Shown: positions 20,915 to 32,886 of the stretch, piece by piece
Numbering within the stretch: position 1 is the first letter of the stretch
Layout: each line of letters starts with the position of its first letter
Assembly: GCF_002865645.1 (NCBI RefSeq)
Contig: NW_020194558.1
Location: 248,001 to 312,000, forward strand
Reading direction: 5' to 3'
From: Hyaloscypha bicolor E
Taxonomy: Eukaryota; Ascomycota; Leotiomycetes; Helotiales; Hyaloscyphaceae
DNA length: 64,000 bases
The notes under the pieces: generated by a model
Told to the model about the DNA's origin: nothing
Databases searched by the model: none
The model's input: the letters and a program-made list of their open reading frames with translations, nothing else
Made by a program: the position numbers and the translations under genes

Positions 20915-22139
20915 GTGCTCGCTCCTTTTGCCTTCGCACAGCTGATGACGAAAATGAAATTGATGGGTTGCTGGAGTTTCTTTGCTCTAATAATCAACAA
21001 TTATACTTATGGAAACGACCATAGATGCTTTACAAATTTACCTTCCGTCATGCGATATCATTGATATAGAGATTCATGCTTTGGGGCGAAGCTGCAAGTC
21101 CCAAAGGGAGCATGGCACGTGGTCAACGCGCAGAATCGCTTGGTCGAAAAGGGGAGGGCGGCTTGTGGCGAAACGGGAGCAACTAATCGAACTGCCGCAT
21201 AGCCCCTTGAGTGCTCAGCGATATGGCTATCTGCAAAATCCATATTCTGGACAACCACTTCTTTCCTTCCTTCCTTCCCGACTGAACAAGAGCAACATGT
21301 GGATCTCCTGACAACCACTTTTCGCAATGGATTCGCTATTTTCCCTTCTCTTCCGAGCCAGTGTCGTAATGAGTAGTATCTCGACCCCGGTACCACTGTC
21401 TCCTATCCAAAGTACTTGTATAGCTCCCATTTCCGCAAATTATCCTCTGCTATCACCCCCAATCTTGATAGTTCAGTCATTCTTCATTCATTCAACATCG
21501 TCCTCGGGACTACTCTCCTCTTTTATGCAATATAATTCACATCTCAAATGTTAATTGTCATATTGTCTTTAAGTTTGCGAAGGGCCACGATGTAGCGCTG
21601 CGTGCCACACTATATGAGTGCTCCCAAGGTTTGATCACCACATTCGCTTCGAATTCCGCTCTGGTTCTCCAGCAGTCGTCAAGTACCGCCCTCGATTATA
21701 TGGATGATTGATGAATGTCTCCGAGCGAATTTCAAGTGAGTGATCTCAAAGCAATAAACTCAACGTCGGAGAATTCGTTGCGATGTAAATGCAGAGATTG
21801 AAACGAGAGGTTTGACTAAGCTCAATTAAAGAGTTCGCTGAGAAATAATGTAATCATGAGCTTTGCCAGCATACGAAACAAAAAACTCTATTGAACCTTT
21901 CCTCCCCCATAACATAAGCCTGGAGGTTTATAGGACAAACAAACTTTGCAAAGTTTTAAATGTACTGTACTTTCCAGCCTCCTAGGATCAGGAAAAGTGA
22001 TTAGTGCATTGAGTGAGGCCCATGACCAAGAGGGGGCGAGGCATTCCAATCGCCTCCTCTATGGCTTAGAACGAGTTGACACAATCCAGCACAATTTTCG
22101 CTCCAGATCTTTTCTCTATAACCCTGTGATATAGTCATC
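20915..22139. other. No gene seen
   Basis: 3' flank of the transketolase-like gene and unannotated intergenic DNA. Short frames on both strands carry no recognisable domain. Confidence 0.5.
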
Positions 22140-23360
22140 TCACGTTTGCTCGGAAGTAAGATTTGTAAGGCCCGATATAGTAACTAGCTTGTCTCGACTT
22201 AGCGTCAGATTACACCTGCGATATTTGGTCAGGGCGTGTGGCCAGTCGTGGGTGGTAAGTGGCCATTTCCTGGCAAAACCCAGGGAAAGAACTCAAGGCG
22301 CCGTTTCCTTTTACTACTTTTCATAGTCAACTGACACCTCAAGCTCTTCCCTCGTAAGAAGATACAGCCTTGAGAGCTATCACTTGCCTCAGAAGCTGCT
22401 AAATTAATTGCAGAACCTCCGTAAACGGTTGTCATCAAGGCGGATTGAACCCTCCAGTCTTCTGAATCGTCTTAGATAATTCATAACGAGTCGATCCATA
22501 TATATCGAAGATCGAGGTACTGATTAATGAAAATTGCATCTTTGAAAGTCTTTCGTAAGTGCTTCCGCTGAGACCGTTTCCATAAAGGAGTCGTCATTGC
22601 CCTTTTCGAGCTTTATGCTCCAAGTCCCTGGAGCGCCCCAGCAGTGACTCAAAGTAACGTAATCTAGATGGGTTTTGGAGGTGTCCGTAACAACCAGTCT
22701 TGGGCTCGCCCCCGTTAAGTCTAGTAATCGTGATGGTTTCTGGAGGCTGCCTTCACTTCGTGGAGTTTGCAACAATTACAACTCGTATAACAGGTCTTCC
22801 GGTCTTCAGCCACTGCTTCAACAAAGGTAGCGAGTCTGTCGTGCTCGCAGTAGCATTAGAGGAATTCTCATGGATTACTGCTCTTTAGAGGTAAGTCTAG
22901 AAACTCTATTTGAGGGAGCATAAAAGAAAGACGTACCTTTGTTCACTAGCCACGGTTATATCACCAACGAGAGATTGGGAAAACTCTCGAGTATGACCAA
23001 TCTCTCCCTTAGATGCGGTCTCAACCGGAATGCAAGCGTGCGTTTCCCAAGTATTCAACGTACGGCTGATCATGGTGGCAACTCCTTCAGGTTCAGGTAC
23101 ACCTTGGATAGAAAGTGCCCACCGGCTTCTTGTATGCATGCCGGCACAAATTGAGCGTAGAGTTGACAGCATTTTCGCGCGGAGCGTAGATCGGTTTGGA
23201 TGCTATATTGAGGGAACATTATACCTTTTGATATATTTTCTTTAAGATGACTCGGCTAATTAGTGATAGCATTCCGACAGTACGTGCATAACTGAGGAGG
23301 ATCCAGGATGCTAAATCGGTTCTCCAGCTCAATGCTCGCCTCCGACACAATATCTTTTCC
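22140..23360 (-). pseudogene. HET-domain protein pseudogene
   Basis: Decayed gene of the HET family, whose intact members trigger cell death on heterokaryon incompatibility. Read 5' to 3' on the minus strand: an LCTYCRNAI motif near 23290; a CCQL-A-FV Cys segment near 23165; RLLDLTGASPRLV and then the HET motif YVTLSHCWG (22640-22720); the second motif YIWIDSL (about 22480), interrupted by TGA where Cys is expected; DDSEDW, VYGGSAINLAAS (22400), GCIF; and a C-terminal DKLVTISGL-type block near 22185, ending at a TGA at 22140-22142. At least two frameshifts (one at about 22540) and three internal stops separate these blocks. One TAA replaces an expected Gln codon, fitting C-to-T change. Definitely broken; intron positions were not resolved. 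Confidence 0.8.
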
Positions 23361-24390
23361 TGCGAGGTCAGAAGATAGCTCGCCGTTTGGTACAACCTTT
23401 CCAGCAAGGTGCAGAGCCGAAGCACTGCTGTGGTTGGAGAGCTCATCACTCGACAAATTGATTGCATGAAAAGTGAAATATAAAAGCCAGAAATCTGAGT
23501 TGAAAAGTTGGAATGAAACAAGATACTCGGAAGAGAAGGTAATAGGTAATACCTTATCGGAAACCGATAGAAGGCGATACAGCATTGAGGGAAGCACATC
23601 GAACGGTTGCATGTGAGTGCCGTACAAATATAATCTCGGAACAGCCATGCACTGCCTTCGGATACCTAAGAGCTCCACAGCACCTTGAGCTGAGAAGCAA
23701 ACCTCGTTGTCACACACAAAGTCATGGCGAGAGCCAGTCAAGAGGATTCAAGTGGCGTGAGTGTTGCGTATGGCCTTTCGTAGTAGGGTGGGCGGCGTAT
23801 GTTTGGCCCCATTGTTAATTGTGAGTTGGGGCAATGGTGAACTTCTGAACTCCAGATGGCCTTCTGATATAATAAATTGGAAAGGCTGTCAGTATCAGAC
23901 AGATTTGACACGGTAAAGCCCCCGGGGTAGGTCAGCCAACACTCGATCTTACAGGGATAATTCGTAAGAAATCGTGCAGAAATTGCAATCAAATTGTTAG
24001 TCGGGATCTTGGACTTCTATTCGAAGACACCCTCCTCATGTCTTTGGATGGTTAAGAACTCCACCTGGGGGCGTCTGTTAGTTGCCATCCACGTGATCCT
24101 CTCCTTCAAGTTAGCTCAGCTGCAGAGGTATAAACCCTCTGCTGGCCCGCACTTCTTGTACTTCAGACATCTCAATCTACATTAACTTTACCCTTATATT
24201 TGAAGCCTAAGTACATGCAAAACACTGCTTTGTTCATGCAATCAACATTTTATACTTCCATTAGCAGCAAAACTGCAAGAATATGGAGAGTATCACAATG
24301 TATAAAACAGTCGCCTCCAGAGCTAATGTTCTCTAATCGGCTGGAGCTAACTGAATAAAAAAAGCCAAACACAAAGCATTTCTGTTATAA
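23361..24390. other. No gene seen
   Basis: Short frames on both strands, none with recognisable features. May include leftovers of the 5' part of the HET pseudogene. Confidence 0.45.
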
Positions 24391-24849
24391 TTACTCGGAT
24401 CCACCGAAAGTGCTCACACATGGGGAAGCCTGCCCACGGTGGGCCCTCAGAACAAGCTCTATATTCTCTTCCATCCTTGACTTGAACAGGTTGACATTAA
24501 GATCAACAGGATTATGACCGTTGAGGTATTGATGCTTCCTTGTCCACTTGGACTCTCAGCTACTGTCAAGGAATATATGCTGCCAACCTGCATCTTTACC
24601 TGGAGAATACTTCCGATGACCATTTGCAGGGAGCGAGAACTTATAGAGTAGCAAACTCATACCAGATGCCGGAACTGCTCGAATTTCTCGAGACAGAAGG
24701 TCTCCCAGGAAATCGTTTCTTGAAGCAGTACGACTCAGCCTCAGCGGCGTGCTCCATATTTGCTCCCCATTGTCGCTTCTTCCACGCCATTGCCAATTTC
24801 GGTGCAGAGCGGAGGAGAATATATTGAAGTCGCAATTCCTCAACACCAC
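24391..24849 (-). pseudogene. Possible gene remnant, unknown family
   Basis: A minus-strand frame of 97 codons ends at a TGA (24558-24556). The same frame continues for a further 54 codons to TAA at 24393-24391. The downstream part (WTRKHQYLNGHNPVDLNVNL and then a MEENIELVLRAH stretch) has the composition of a real protein. The TGA could come from a CGA codon, making this a RIP-hit gene. The complementary strand has an open frame (24540-24827) with a faint BTB-like look. I cannot say which strand was coding. Confidence 0.35.
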
Positions 24850-25217
24850 TGGTATTTAGAACAGAGCAAGCACTACACCCGTTGTACAAGCCAGCTTCCA
24901 CAGACATTGCATTGTGATCCTGGCATATCTGTAGAACTTCACATAGGCTTCGAAGTTAGCAGAGAAATACTTCAGCGCTCGCCGAACTTCAGAAAATCAG
25001 CATCCATTTGTTACCTGACTCGTACATTATAATATTCTATCATCGCTCCATCCATATCAACAATCCTCATCTCATCTCGGGGTAGTATGCCAAGGAAACG
25101 CTCGGTCGCTCCCGTGTCGATCTATCTTCGTCCCAAACGCCAGTTATAAAGTCGCTCCGCTCAATTTCAATTCGACAAACGAAAATCCAAGCTCCTTTGG
25201 CTGAAAATCATTAATAC
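24850..25217. other. No gene seen; 3' flank of the Rab gene
   Basis: Intergenic; the short frame at 24760-25032 has no recognisable features. Confidence 0.45.
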
Positions 25218-26263
<1,046 letters not shown>

Positions 26264-26655
26264 GCTCCCCAGTTCCTGTCCCACATCAGCGCCAGTCCCT
26301 CTTTTACTCACTCCCCATCCAAGAAAACAAACCTGGTTGCCAGCCGTTCCACCGGACTCATCGCTCGCCGCAGACAACCGCCTTGGTCGCACCATTTTGA
26401 ACCTTCTTCTCTATCTCTCCGCGAGGGCGAGCTAGTTGCGTGGCTTCAGATCGTTCTCTCGTCGTTGGTTTTGGCTTCTCCGTATCCCTGTTGTTGAACC
26501 TGACGCGCGATGTCGTTGCACACTTTGATAAGACATCGGTGTTTGAGCTGGAATCGCCGACGCGATCCCTCTTTGGGAAGGCTTCATCAGGGGTTTGAAC
26601 CTCGGTTTACCAGATCTGACAGTGATTCAACAACTTCTCATTCACGAACATCAAC

Positions 26656-28135
26656 ATGAAGATTGAAGGCCGAACATTTGTTGTTTCTGGAGGGTAAGTA
26701 ATAAGTGTGTTGTCAAAGGTTTGTAGGAGAGCTGATCAGGATAGTGCTTCGGGACTGGGCCGAGCGTGTGTGGTGGATATTTGCCGGAATGGAGGGTATG
26801 CGGCTATTCTGGATATGAACGAGGAACTGGCTTCGGAGCTCGTGAAAGAGATTGGTGGTGACAGGACAAAGTTCTTTGAGACGAATGTACTGGAGACAGA
26901 GAGTATTGCTGCTGCTGTGACGAGAGCTTTGGAGTGGGTAAAGGAGACCGGAAAGGAAGTTGGCGGGGTCATTGCAGCTGCAGGCGTCTCGACGCCAGCA
27001 AAGGTTTGTCTTTTCTCTTTCGAGTATATGCACTTGATATTTGATTTGGGTCAGATGGGTATTGTATTTCGATTCAAGCAAGCGCTTCTCTCTTCTCAAA
27101 GCTATTATCAACTATCTAGCACATGATACTCTTCAAAACACAAACCTCTTCCTCAATTACGTTCCATATTATCGTATTAGACTCTTCTTAAGTTTTACTT
27201 AAGCCTCCTAACTTCCCAATGATGGAAGACCTAACATCATATAGATACTCGACCGCAACCTCAACCCCTTCTCCCTCTCCGACTTCGACTTCGTAATGAA
27301 TGTCAACGTACGAGGAACAATCGATCTAATCCGCCAAGTCCTCCCTCACATGGCCCGCAGCTCACCCCAAGGACCGGACGGCGAACGAGGTGTAATAATA
27401 ATGGTTGCTAGCTCTGCTGCTTTTGATGGGCAGCCTGGGCAGGGTACATTCCCTTCCCTCCGATCCATCCTGAATTACCGTATCTCTGACAACCCCAAAG
27501 TAGCCTACGCCGCCTCCAAAGGCGCAATCCGCTCGCTCACCCTCCCTCTCACCCGCGATCTTGCTCGACACGGTATCCGCGTCATAACAATCGCTCCATC
27601 CCTGTTCGACTCGAGAATGACAGCCATGATGTCCGATAAAGTGCGTGCTTCGCTGACAAGAGTTATGGAATTTCCTGGTGTGTTCCCTCCTCTTTTCTTT
27701 CCTATTTCTATTCCGAATTTCCATCCTGCGAGTTCCCTCTTCCCTCTGTTGCTTATATCAAGTGCGTAAACGAGTGTGTGTTGAAGTGAGTTGGTCAGGA
27801 GGGCGCCAAAATTCAAAGAAGCTTCGTGCCATCTGGCCTCGGCGTCGGCAGTGGTCTAGTAGGACCCGGCACAGGATGGGTTTGCTGAACCGCCATTGCT
27901 TTGTTCTTGCGTTCCTTATCTATTTTCTTCTCTCCCCTTCAATGCTGGTAGCGCTGTGGAGAAAGTCTTTCTCTTCGTCTCCGAACTCTAGGAACCAAAT
28001 CGCTGATAATTGAAAGCACGACCCGGCCAACCTGAAGAATTCGCTTCCCTCGTGCAGCACGGAATAGAGAACGTGATGTTGAACGGCGTAGTGTTGAGGC
28101 TGGATGGCGGGATGAGGATGCCGAGTAAGATGTGA
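26656..28135 (+). CDS. Short-chain dehydrogenase, 3-hydroxyacyl-CoA dehydrogenase type-2-like
   Basis: Five exons (26656-26693, 26745-27003, 27245-27443, 27501-27677, 28017-28135) give a 263-residue classical SDR. The cofactor motif GGASGLG is at 12-18, with Asp in the LDMNEE region suggesting NAD(H). Catalytic Ser155 and Tyr168-xxx-Lys172 have the normal spacing. The family includes mitochondrial HSD17B10-type enzymes that oxidise 3-hydroxyacyl-CoA in fatty-acid or branched-chain amino-acid breakdown; the C-terminal [11 protein letters not shown]...LRLDGGMRM pattern fits this group. Introns 1 and 3 are 51 and 57 bp. Introns 2 and 4 are unusually long for this window (241 and 339 bp), yet the frame closes exactly. 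The start lies about 390 bp from the divergent Rab gene, so both may share a promoter region. Confidence 0.88.
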
Positions 28136-31100
28136 TGCTATCCTATCTCTCCTTTGCTATTCTGCTGTGCTGAGTTAGTAGGGTGGGCGGAAATTTTCGA
28201 GGTGTTCTTGTGCTTACTTGGATTAGAAGTTGAAGGTACTTGTATCCTGTTTGTGCCGAGACGGGAGGATAGTTGGTGTCTTGGTAAGAAACCAAAGAAA
28301 AAAGTGACGATTCTTCTTTTCCACCGTTCAGACTTGCAGAAGCGCACGCACTCTACTTGTACCCCGCCTTGACCCCCTCCTCATTTCCATCCCCTTTTCG
28401 CTTTCCAAAAATAACAAAAAGGTCACCTAATCAGCTCACGCAATCGCGAGATCAGAAGATCCTTCATCAAACATGCTCATCCCCTCCCCCCCCTGAACAA
28501 ACTCACGCTCGTGCCCTCCTCCATCCCTTAGCTCAGGCAAAAAGCAGTTGCATAATGCCCCCCGACAGAAATATGCACGAGGACACGCATTCTTTTGCAT
28601 TACTGCTATACCGCCGGTATGGTATACGCACCGGTCTCTCTCTTATACCCTCCCTCCTCTCATGGCGCCATCCCCCGCCTCCCCCCTGCACAACTCTTCT
28701 CCCGGTGTAGCCTCCGCCTCCTGGTGCCTCCTTATCACCCTTACTTATCCAACTATACCTCTCCCCACTTCTTATCCCCCATTCCATTCCCCCACCCCCA
28801 CACTCTCCCTAAATCTTTCAAACATATCTTGGAGATGACAAAACCTGAAAGGAATAAAAATAGCCCTCAATTCCAAATACGAACTCAGGAAGAAAAAGTC
28901 CGCGTGACGCCACACCCCATATCTGATGCAGCTCCCTCCAAATTTTCATAGCGGACTCCCCCATCACCAAGCTCGTTCGTATGTCAAAGCTTGACGTCAC
29001 ACTCCCCTCTCTCATTCCCCATATCACCGAAACTGAAAACGAGAGTAAGGAAGGATCCTAGGCCATACCACCACATCTGGACCTCTCGCGCGGGGTAGTA
29101 GCCATGCATCCGCTAACCGCGCTGCTGCAAGATAATCCCCGGGTGCTGACGCATCTCCCGAGGCGCGTCGAGGTGAGCAGAGCTGAGTGGACGGCGTGGA
29201 AGGTTGAGATCCAAGGCTATCTGGCAGCGTGGAAGGGAAGAGCGCGGGGGATTGAAGTGGGGGCATCCGGAGGATTCCACGTGGTACGGGTTGGAGATTA
29301 ATTGTGGGCTAGATGCAAGTTGCTCGGATGTAGGTACGCTGCGCATATTAATATGTGTGGCGTTACAAGTATGGGGCTCTCGGTTAGCTGAGGGGCCGAG
29401 GGACGAAAGATCGCGGTATTTGTTTGGATTGGAGCTTTGGAGGAAAGGATTGACAGTCGGTATTAAGGCAGGGTTGTACAAAGTGGAATTGAGGAGGTGT
29501 TGAAGACGTGGCGCCAGTAGTGTGAGTAAGCTTCACTTGAAAGAAGCGGGGTTGATAGTTGCGGTGATATTGAAGATACGAAAGACGCGACCCCGAGTAC
29601 GAGTTTGAGGTGTCAATTTCGGAGTGCTTGCTTGAGTCATGAGAGGAGAGTGTGGTGGCATCGGAGTGCCAAGGAAAATTCGTAGGTGCATCTGACCCCT
29701 TCGTTCAGGGGCTGGTGTTGAAGAGGGGGCCTTGACAGAGGATGCGGCCGTCGCACAAGATTCCATTCTGGGAAAAGCGAGGTGCCCATAGACGCCACAT
29801 CGTATTTGGAAAACATATCATCAACATGAAGCTGACGAATTGCGGGCGTGATAAGAAGGATGCCACTGGGAAAGATATGGGAAGCATAATGTTGAGGGAG
29901 TTAAGAGTGGACGGAGGAATGTCACCTGGTTCTCCTCAATCGTTGTTCTTGAAGGGCCAGCACTCCTTGATTTATGAAATGTTTATTATATTCCTTCTAT
30001 GTTGATGATCTGAGCGTTCAGACAGTGGTACAGTACACCATCCGAGTGGTGGGAAAATAAATCAAGGTCGCAGTGTGAAGAGGGGAAAGTGTTTACGCGT
30101 GATGCTACAAACACCACGCATGTCCTTTCATGCCATTTGTTCATTGTATGAGTCTCGATATACTTATCTCGAGCATGGTGATACGACTCTGACGTGAGGG
30201 GCTCGCAGAAAGGATTAAAGGGCTGGTTCACGTGGCCCCCACACACTTCCCCCTACGTTATATGATGCCTACACATTTGCAGCTCTTATGGTATGTCCAG
30301 CTATGAGATAAATATAACACAACTCCTGTTATTCTGATAAGACTTCAGATATGATGACTCAGAGTACAAAGCAAAAGAGGACCAGTCAATGCGGATCAGA
30401 ACACACTGAGAGATGAGTACCTCGTCGACTATATAGTTCAACTATTTGGGAAGGCTTGATTCCGTATGGGATATGCTTTCGTAAACATTACCATGCGTTG
30501 TAACGCCCCACAAACAAGGGGTATACTGTTTTCACGTGCCTGCATGAGGCTTCAGCTTTACGATTAACCCGCGAATGAGAACACTCTTAAAGACTGGAAA
30601 CCTCCAGTGCTTCTCGGATCACGCAAAAGTTGGAATAATTTGGTGAAAGACTGCTGAATGAATTGAGTTTGTAGAAATGTTTCAAGTACTGTACAAAGTT
30701 CGAAGTTTGTTCCATTCAGCCTGGAAACTTCCGGCATCAGATGACACGAAATATGGAAGTACCGCGTGTGACGAAAATAACACTCTGACTTCAGAGCCAA
30801 CCGGGCGATTCTCCTTCTCACATGTGGGGTGCATCGTGGACTTTCGGTAAGTGCACAACGAGGAAAAGTAAGAAACAAAGAAAGGGTTTCAGGCTTGAAA
30901 GGTTCCAGGTCCAAATCAACATGTCAGCAATCCCAAGAACCCGGTAAGCTAGTCAGGCCACTCAATGTACCCTGGTGATCCATCGTAGATACGGCGGATC
31001 GCTCGTGCATACATATACCTATATATCTATATGAATTCGGTGAAAGGATCCGTAAGGGCGGCCAGGCTTCTTGCCTATGCCAAGTACCTCTACTTCCTCG

Positions 31101-31351
31101 CCCCACATTACAACTTAGAACCATAAAACTTGGACTTGGCAGGAGATAAAATACGGATTACTTGTGCGTAACTAGGTGAATCAGATCATAGCATAGAAAC
31201 CCGGAGAACGGAAAATATTGATTGCCAACAGACGTTGTGGAGTTGGGTTAATCCCGGCTGGTTGAGCCGGAAAGGGCGATGGCTGCACATGACTTCGCGA
31301 GCCTTAGCCGTACTGTAGTTATGGATGTAAGAATTATGTAATTTGGACGGT

Positions 31352-31407
31352 CGTTATAATAATGTAATATAACGGGGAAAAAAGCGTTATTACATTATTA
31401 TCATACG
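31352..31407. repeat. Imperfect inverted repeat, 23-bp arms
   Basis: CGTTATAATAATGTAATATA-type left arm (31352-31374) and an inverted match at 31385-31407, separated by about 10 bp. Possible hairpin or transposon end. Confidence 0.6.
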
Positions 31408-31490
31408 CTAACCTATTATGGAAAGGCTAGCTTGTAAGGGAGAAAGAGTACGCGGGTACCCTGCGTTAAACAAACGGAGACGCCCAAATT

Positions 31491-31523
31491 TGCGTAATTT
31501 ATGCCTAACTTATGCGTAAATTA
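31491..31523. repeat. Three 11-bp units
   Basis: TGCGTAATTTA, TGCCTAACTTA and TGCGTAAATTA in tandem. Confidence 0.75.
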
Positions 31524-32886
31524 TAGAATCCTACTTGGTTTCATAAATCACAATAATGGCGACACCGCTATTATATTACGATTTTATACATCCTAACTGT
31601 AGTATCCAAGTCCCGCAAAAGGAGGTACGGATCCCCTGTCCAAGTCTGTGTTCGTCGTTTGAACTCATACCCGTCTCCCGCCTTGGAGGTGAGCGGAGGG
31701 TCTGGCTCCGTTGTCGTGTATTGCCGTTTTGGGCGGGGCCACATCCTCCGTGCGTTCTTCGAGCGGTTCGCAGGGCACTTGATATCCAGACGATGACAGG
31801 AGCGGGCAGCAGTCGCAGGAAGCAGGCGGTCTTTGTCGTCGTTTTTGGGTTAGAGAAGACCCAGAATGGTAAGCTGAAGGCGTACTTGCAGGGCGAAGCA
31901 GGGCCGGAGAACCCGAAAACTGGGACGGATCGTCTGGGCTCGCTCTGCCACGGCTCGGCCGAGGCTGCCCACGATTCCGAGAGAGGAGGCTGGCTGCAGG
32001 TACGTACTGTACTTCGCACAAGAGATGGAGATGCTCGGTGGGTGTGACGTTCTGGCGGTGGCACGGCGGCAGGCCCCCCAGCGAGCCAGCGAGCCCCACC
32101 ATCAGAAGCCGGTACGACGGTATCGTTAGAAGTGGTCACCGCCTAACTTTATCCCTGCGATCGGCAGATCTGATGCGGTGATGTGTGAATAGGTTCGCGA
32201 GGTTGAATGCCGAGGAACAGTTGATTACGGAGTACTGTAATTGCGGAAGCAGGTGATGCTGCTTTGGGAGAGGGAGGTGTGGCGGGACAGGGGAGAACTT
32301 CCAGAGCTTCCTCGCTAAGGCACAATCAAAATCCTTGGCCGGAGCTGGAGGAGCTGTGGAGGAGCTGTGGAGGAGGTGTGCCTTCGCGAACGTCAACCTC
32401 AACCAAAGCCTATTCGAGCCAAACATCGTACAAAGAAATTCTTCCACCGCAGCCCGCGATCAGCAGATACGCTCAATGCCATCCCGCGCACACCAGGGCC
32501 GAACTCCCTATCCCTGCGCGCGAGCCACCATGGCATGGCCCCGCCACCAGTCCCTCCTCCGATCCTCATCAAGCTCTTCGAAGCATTCCACACCCTAGAC
32601 TGCGGTCGCCCGGGGCTTGAGATATCCTGGACCTGGCATTTGTTAAGAACGGGACCAACACCCCGCAGCTAGAAGCATCCCCCATTCTCGAGTTCCCGTG
32701 TCACGAATAGCTCAAATACATATTCCAACCTCGACCCGCAGCTCGGATCCATGACTATAAGAGAGCCAGGGAATCACCATGATGCTCCCCCCGCGGCCGT
32801 GACCACCTCACACAGATAAGCTGCTGCTCTTCGACTCCTGGCGACCCAATTAAACATATACCACGCAGTCTACAAATACCGCCAAG

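Larger units (their letters stand above)
28136..32886. other. Long intergenic region without convincing genes
   Basis: 28360-28840 is strongly C/T-rich with overlapping spurious frames. A 65-codon frame at 29104-29301 (plus) and a 116-codon frame at 30564-30914 (minus) are protein-like in composition but unrecognised. 31352-31407 is an imperfect inverted repeat. 31491-31523 is an 11-bp triplet repeat. 31560-32140 is a GC-rich island with long open frames on both strands (163 and 187 codons) that mirror each other, more consistent with base composition than coding. No domain could be assigned anywhere. Confidence 0.45.

Noticed and set aside
24540..24827. BTB/POZ-like fragment on the plus strand
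   Set aside because: Only a weak impression of a Y-VANSYQMPELLEF pattern; the opposite strand has an equally long open frame, so I could not support it.
28357..28838. Three overlapping plus-strand frames rich in Pro/Ser/Leu
   Set aside because: Caused by a C/T-rich tract; no domain, and the frames contradict each other.
31556..32139. Long opposing open frames (163 and 187 codons) as a gene pair
   Set aside because: GC-rich sequence keeps both strands open; neither product shows a domain, signal or conserved pattern, and no intron or start context supports either.
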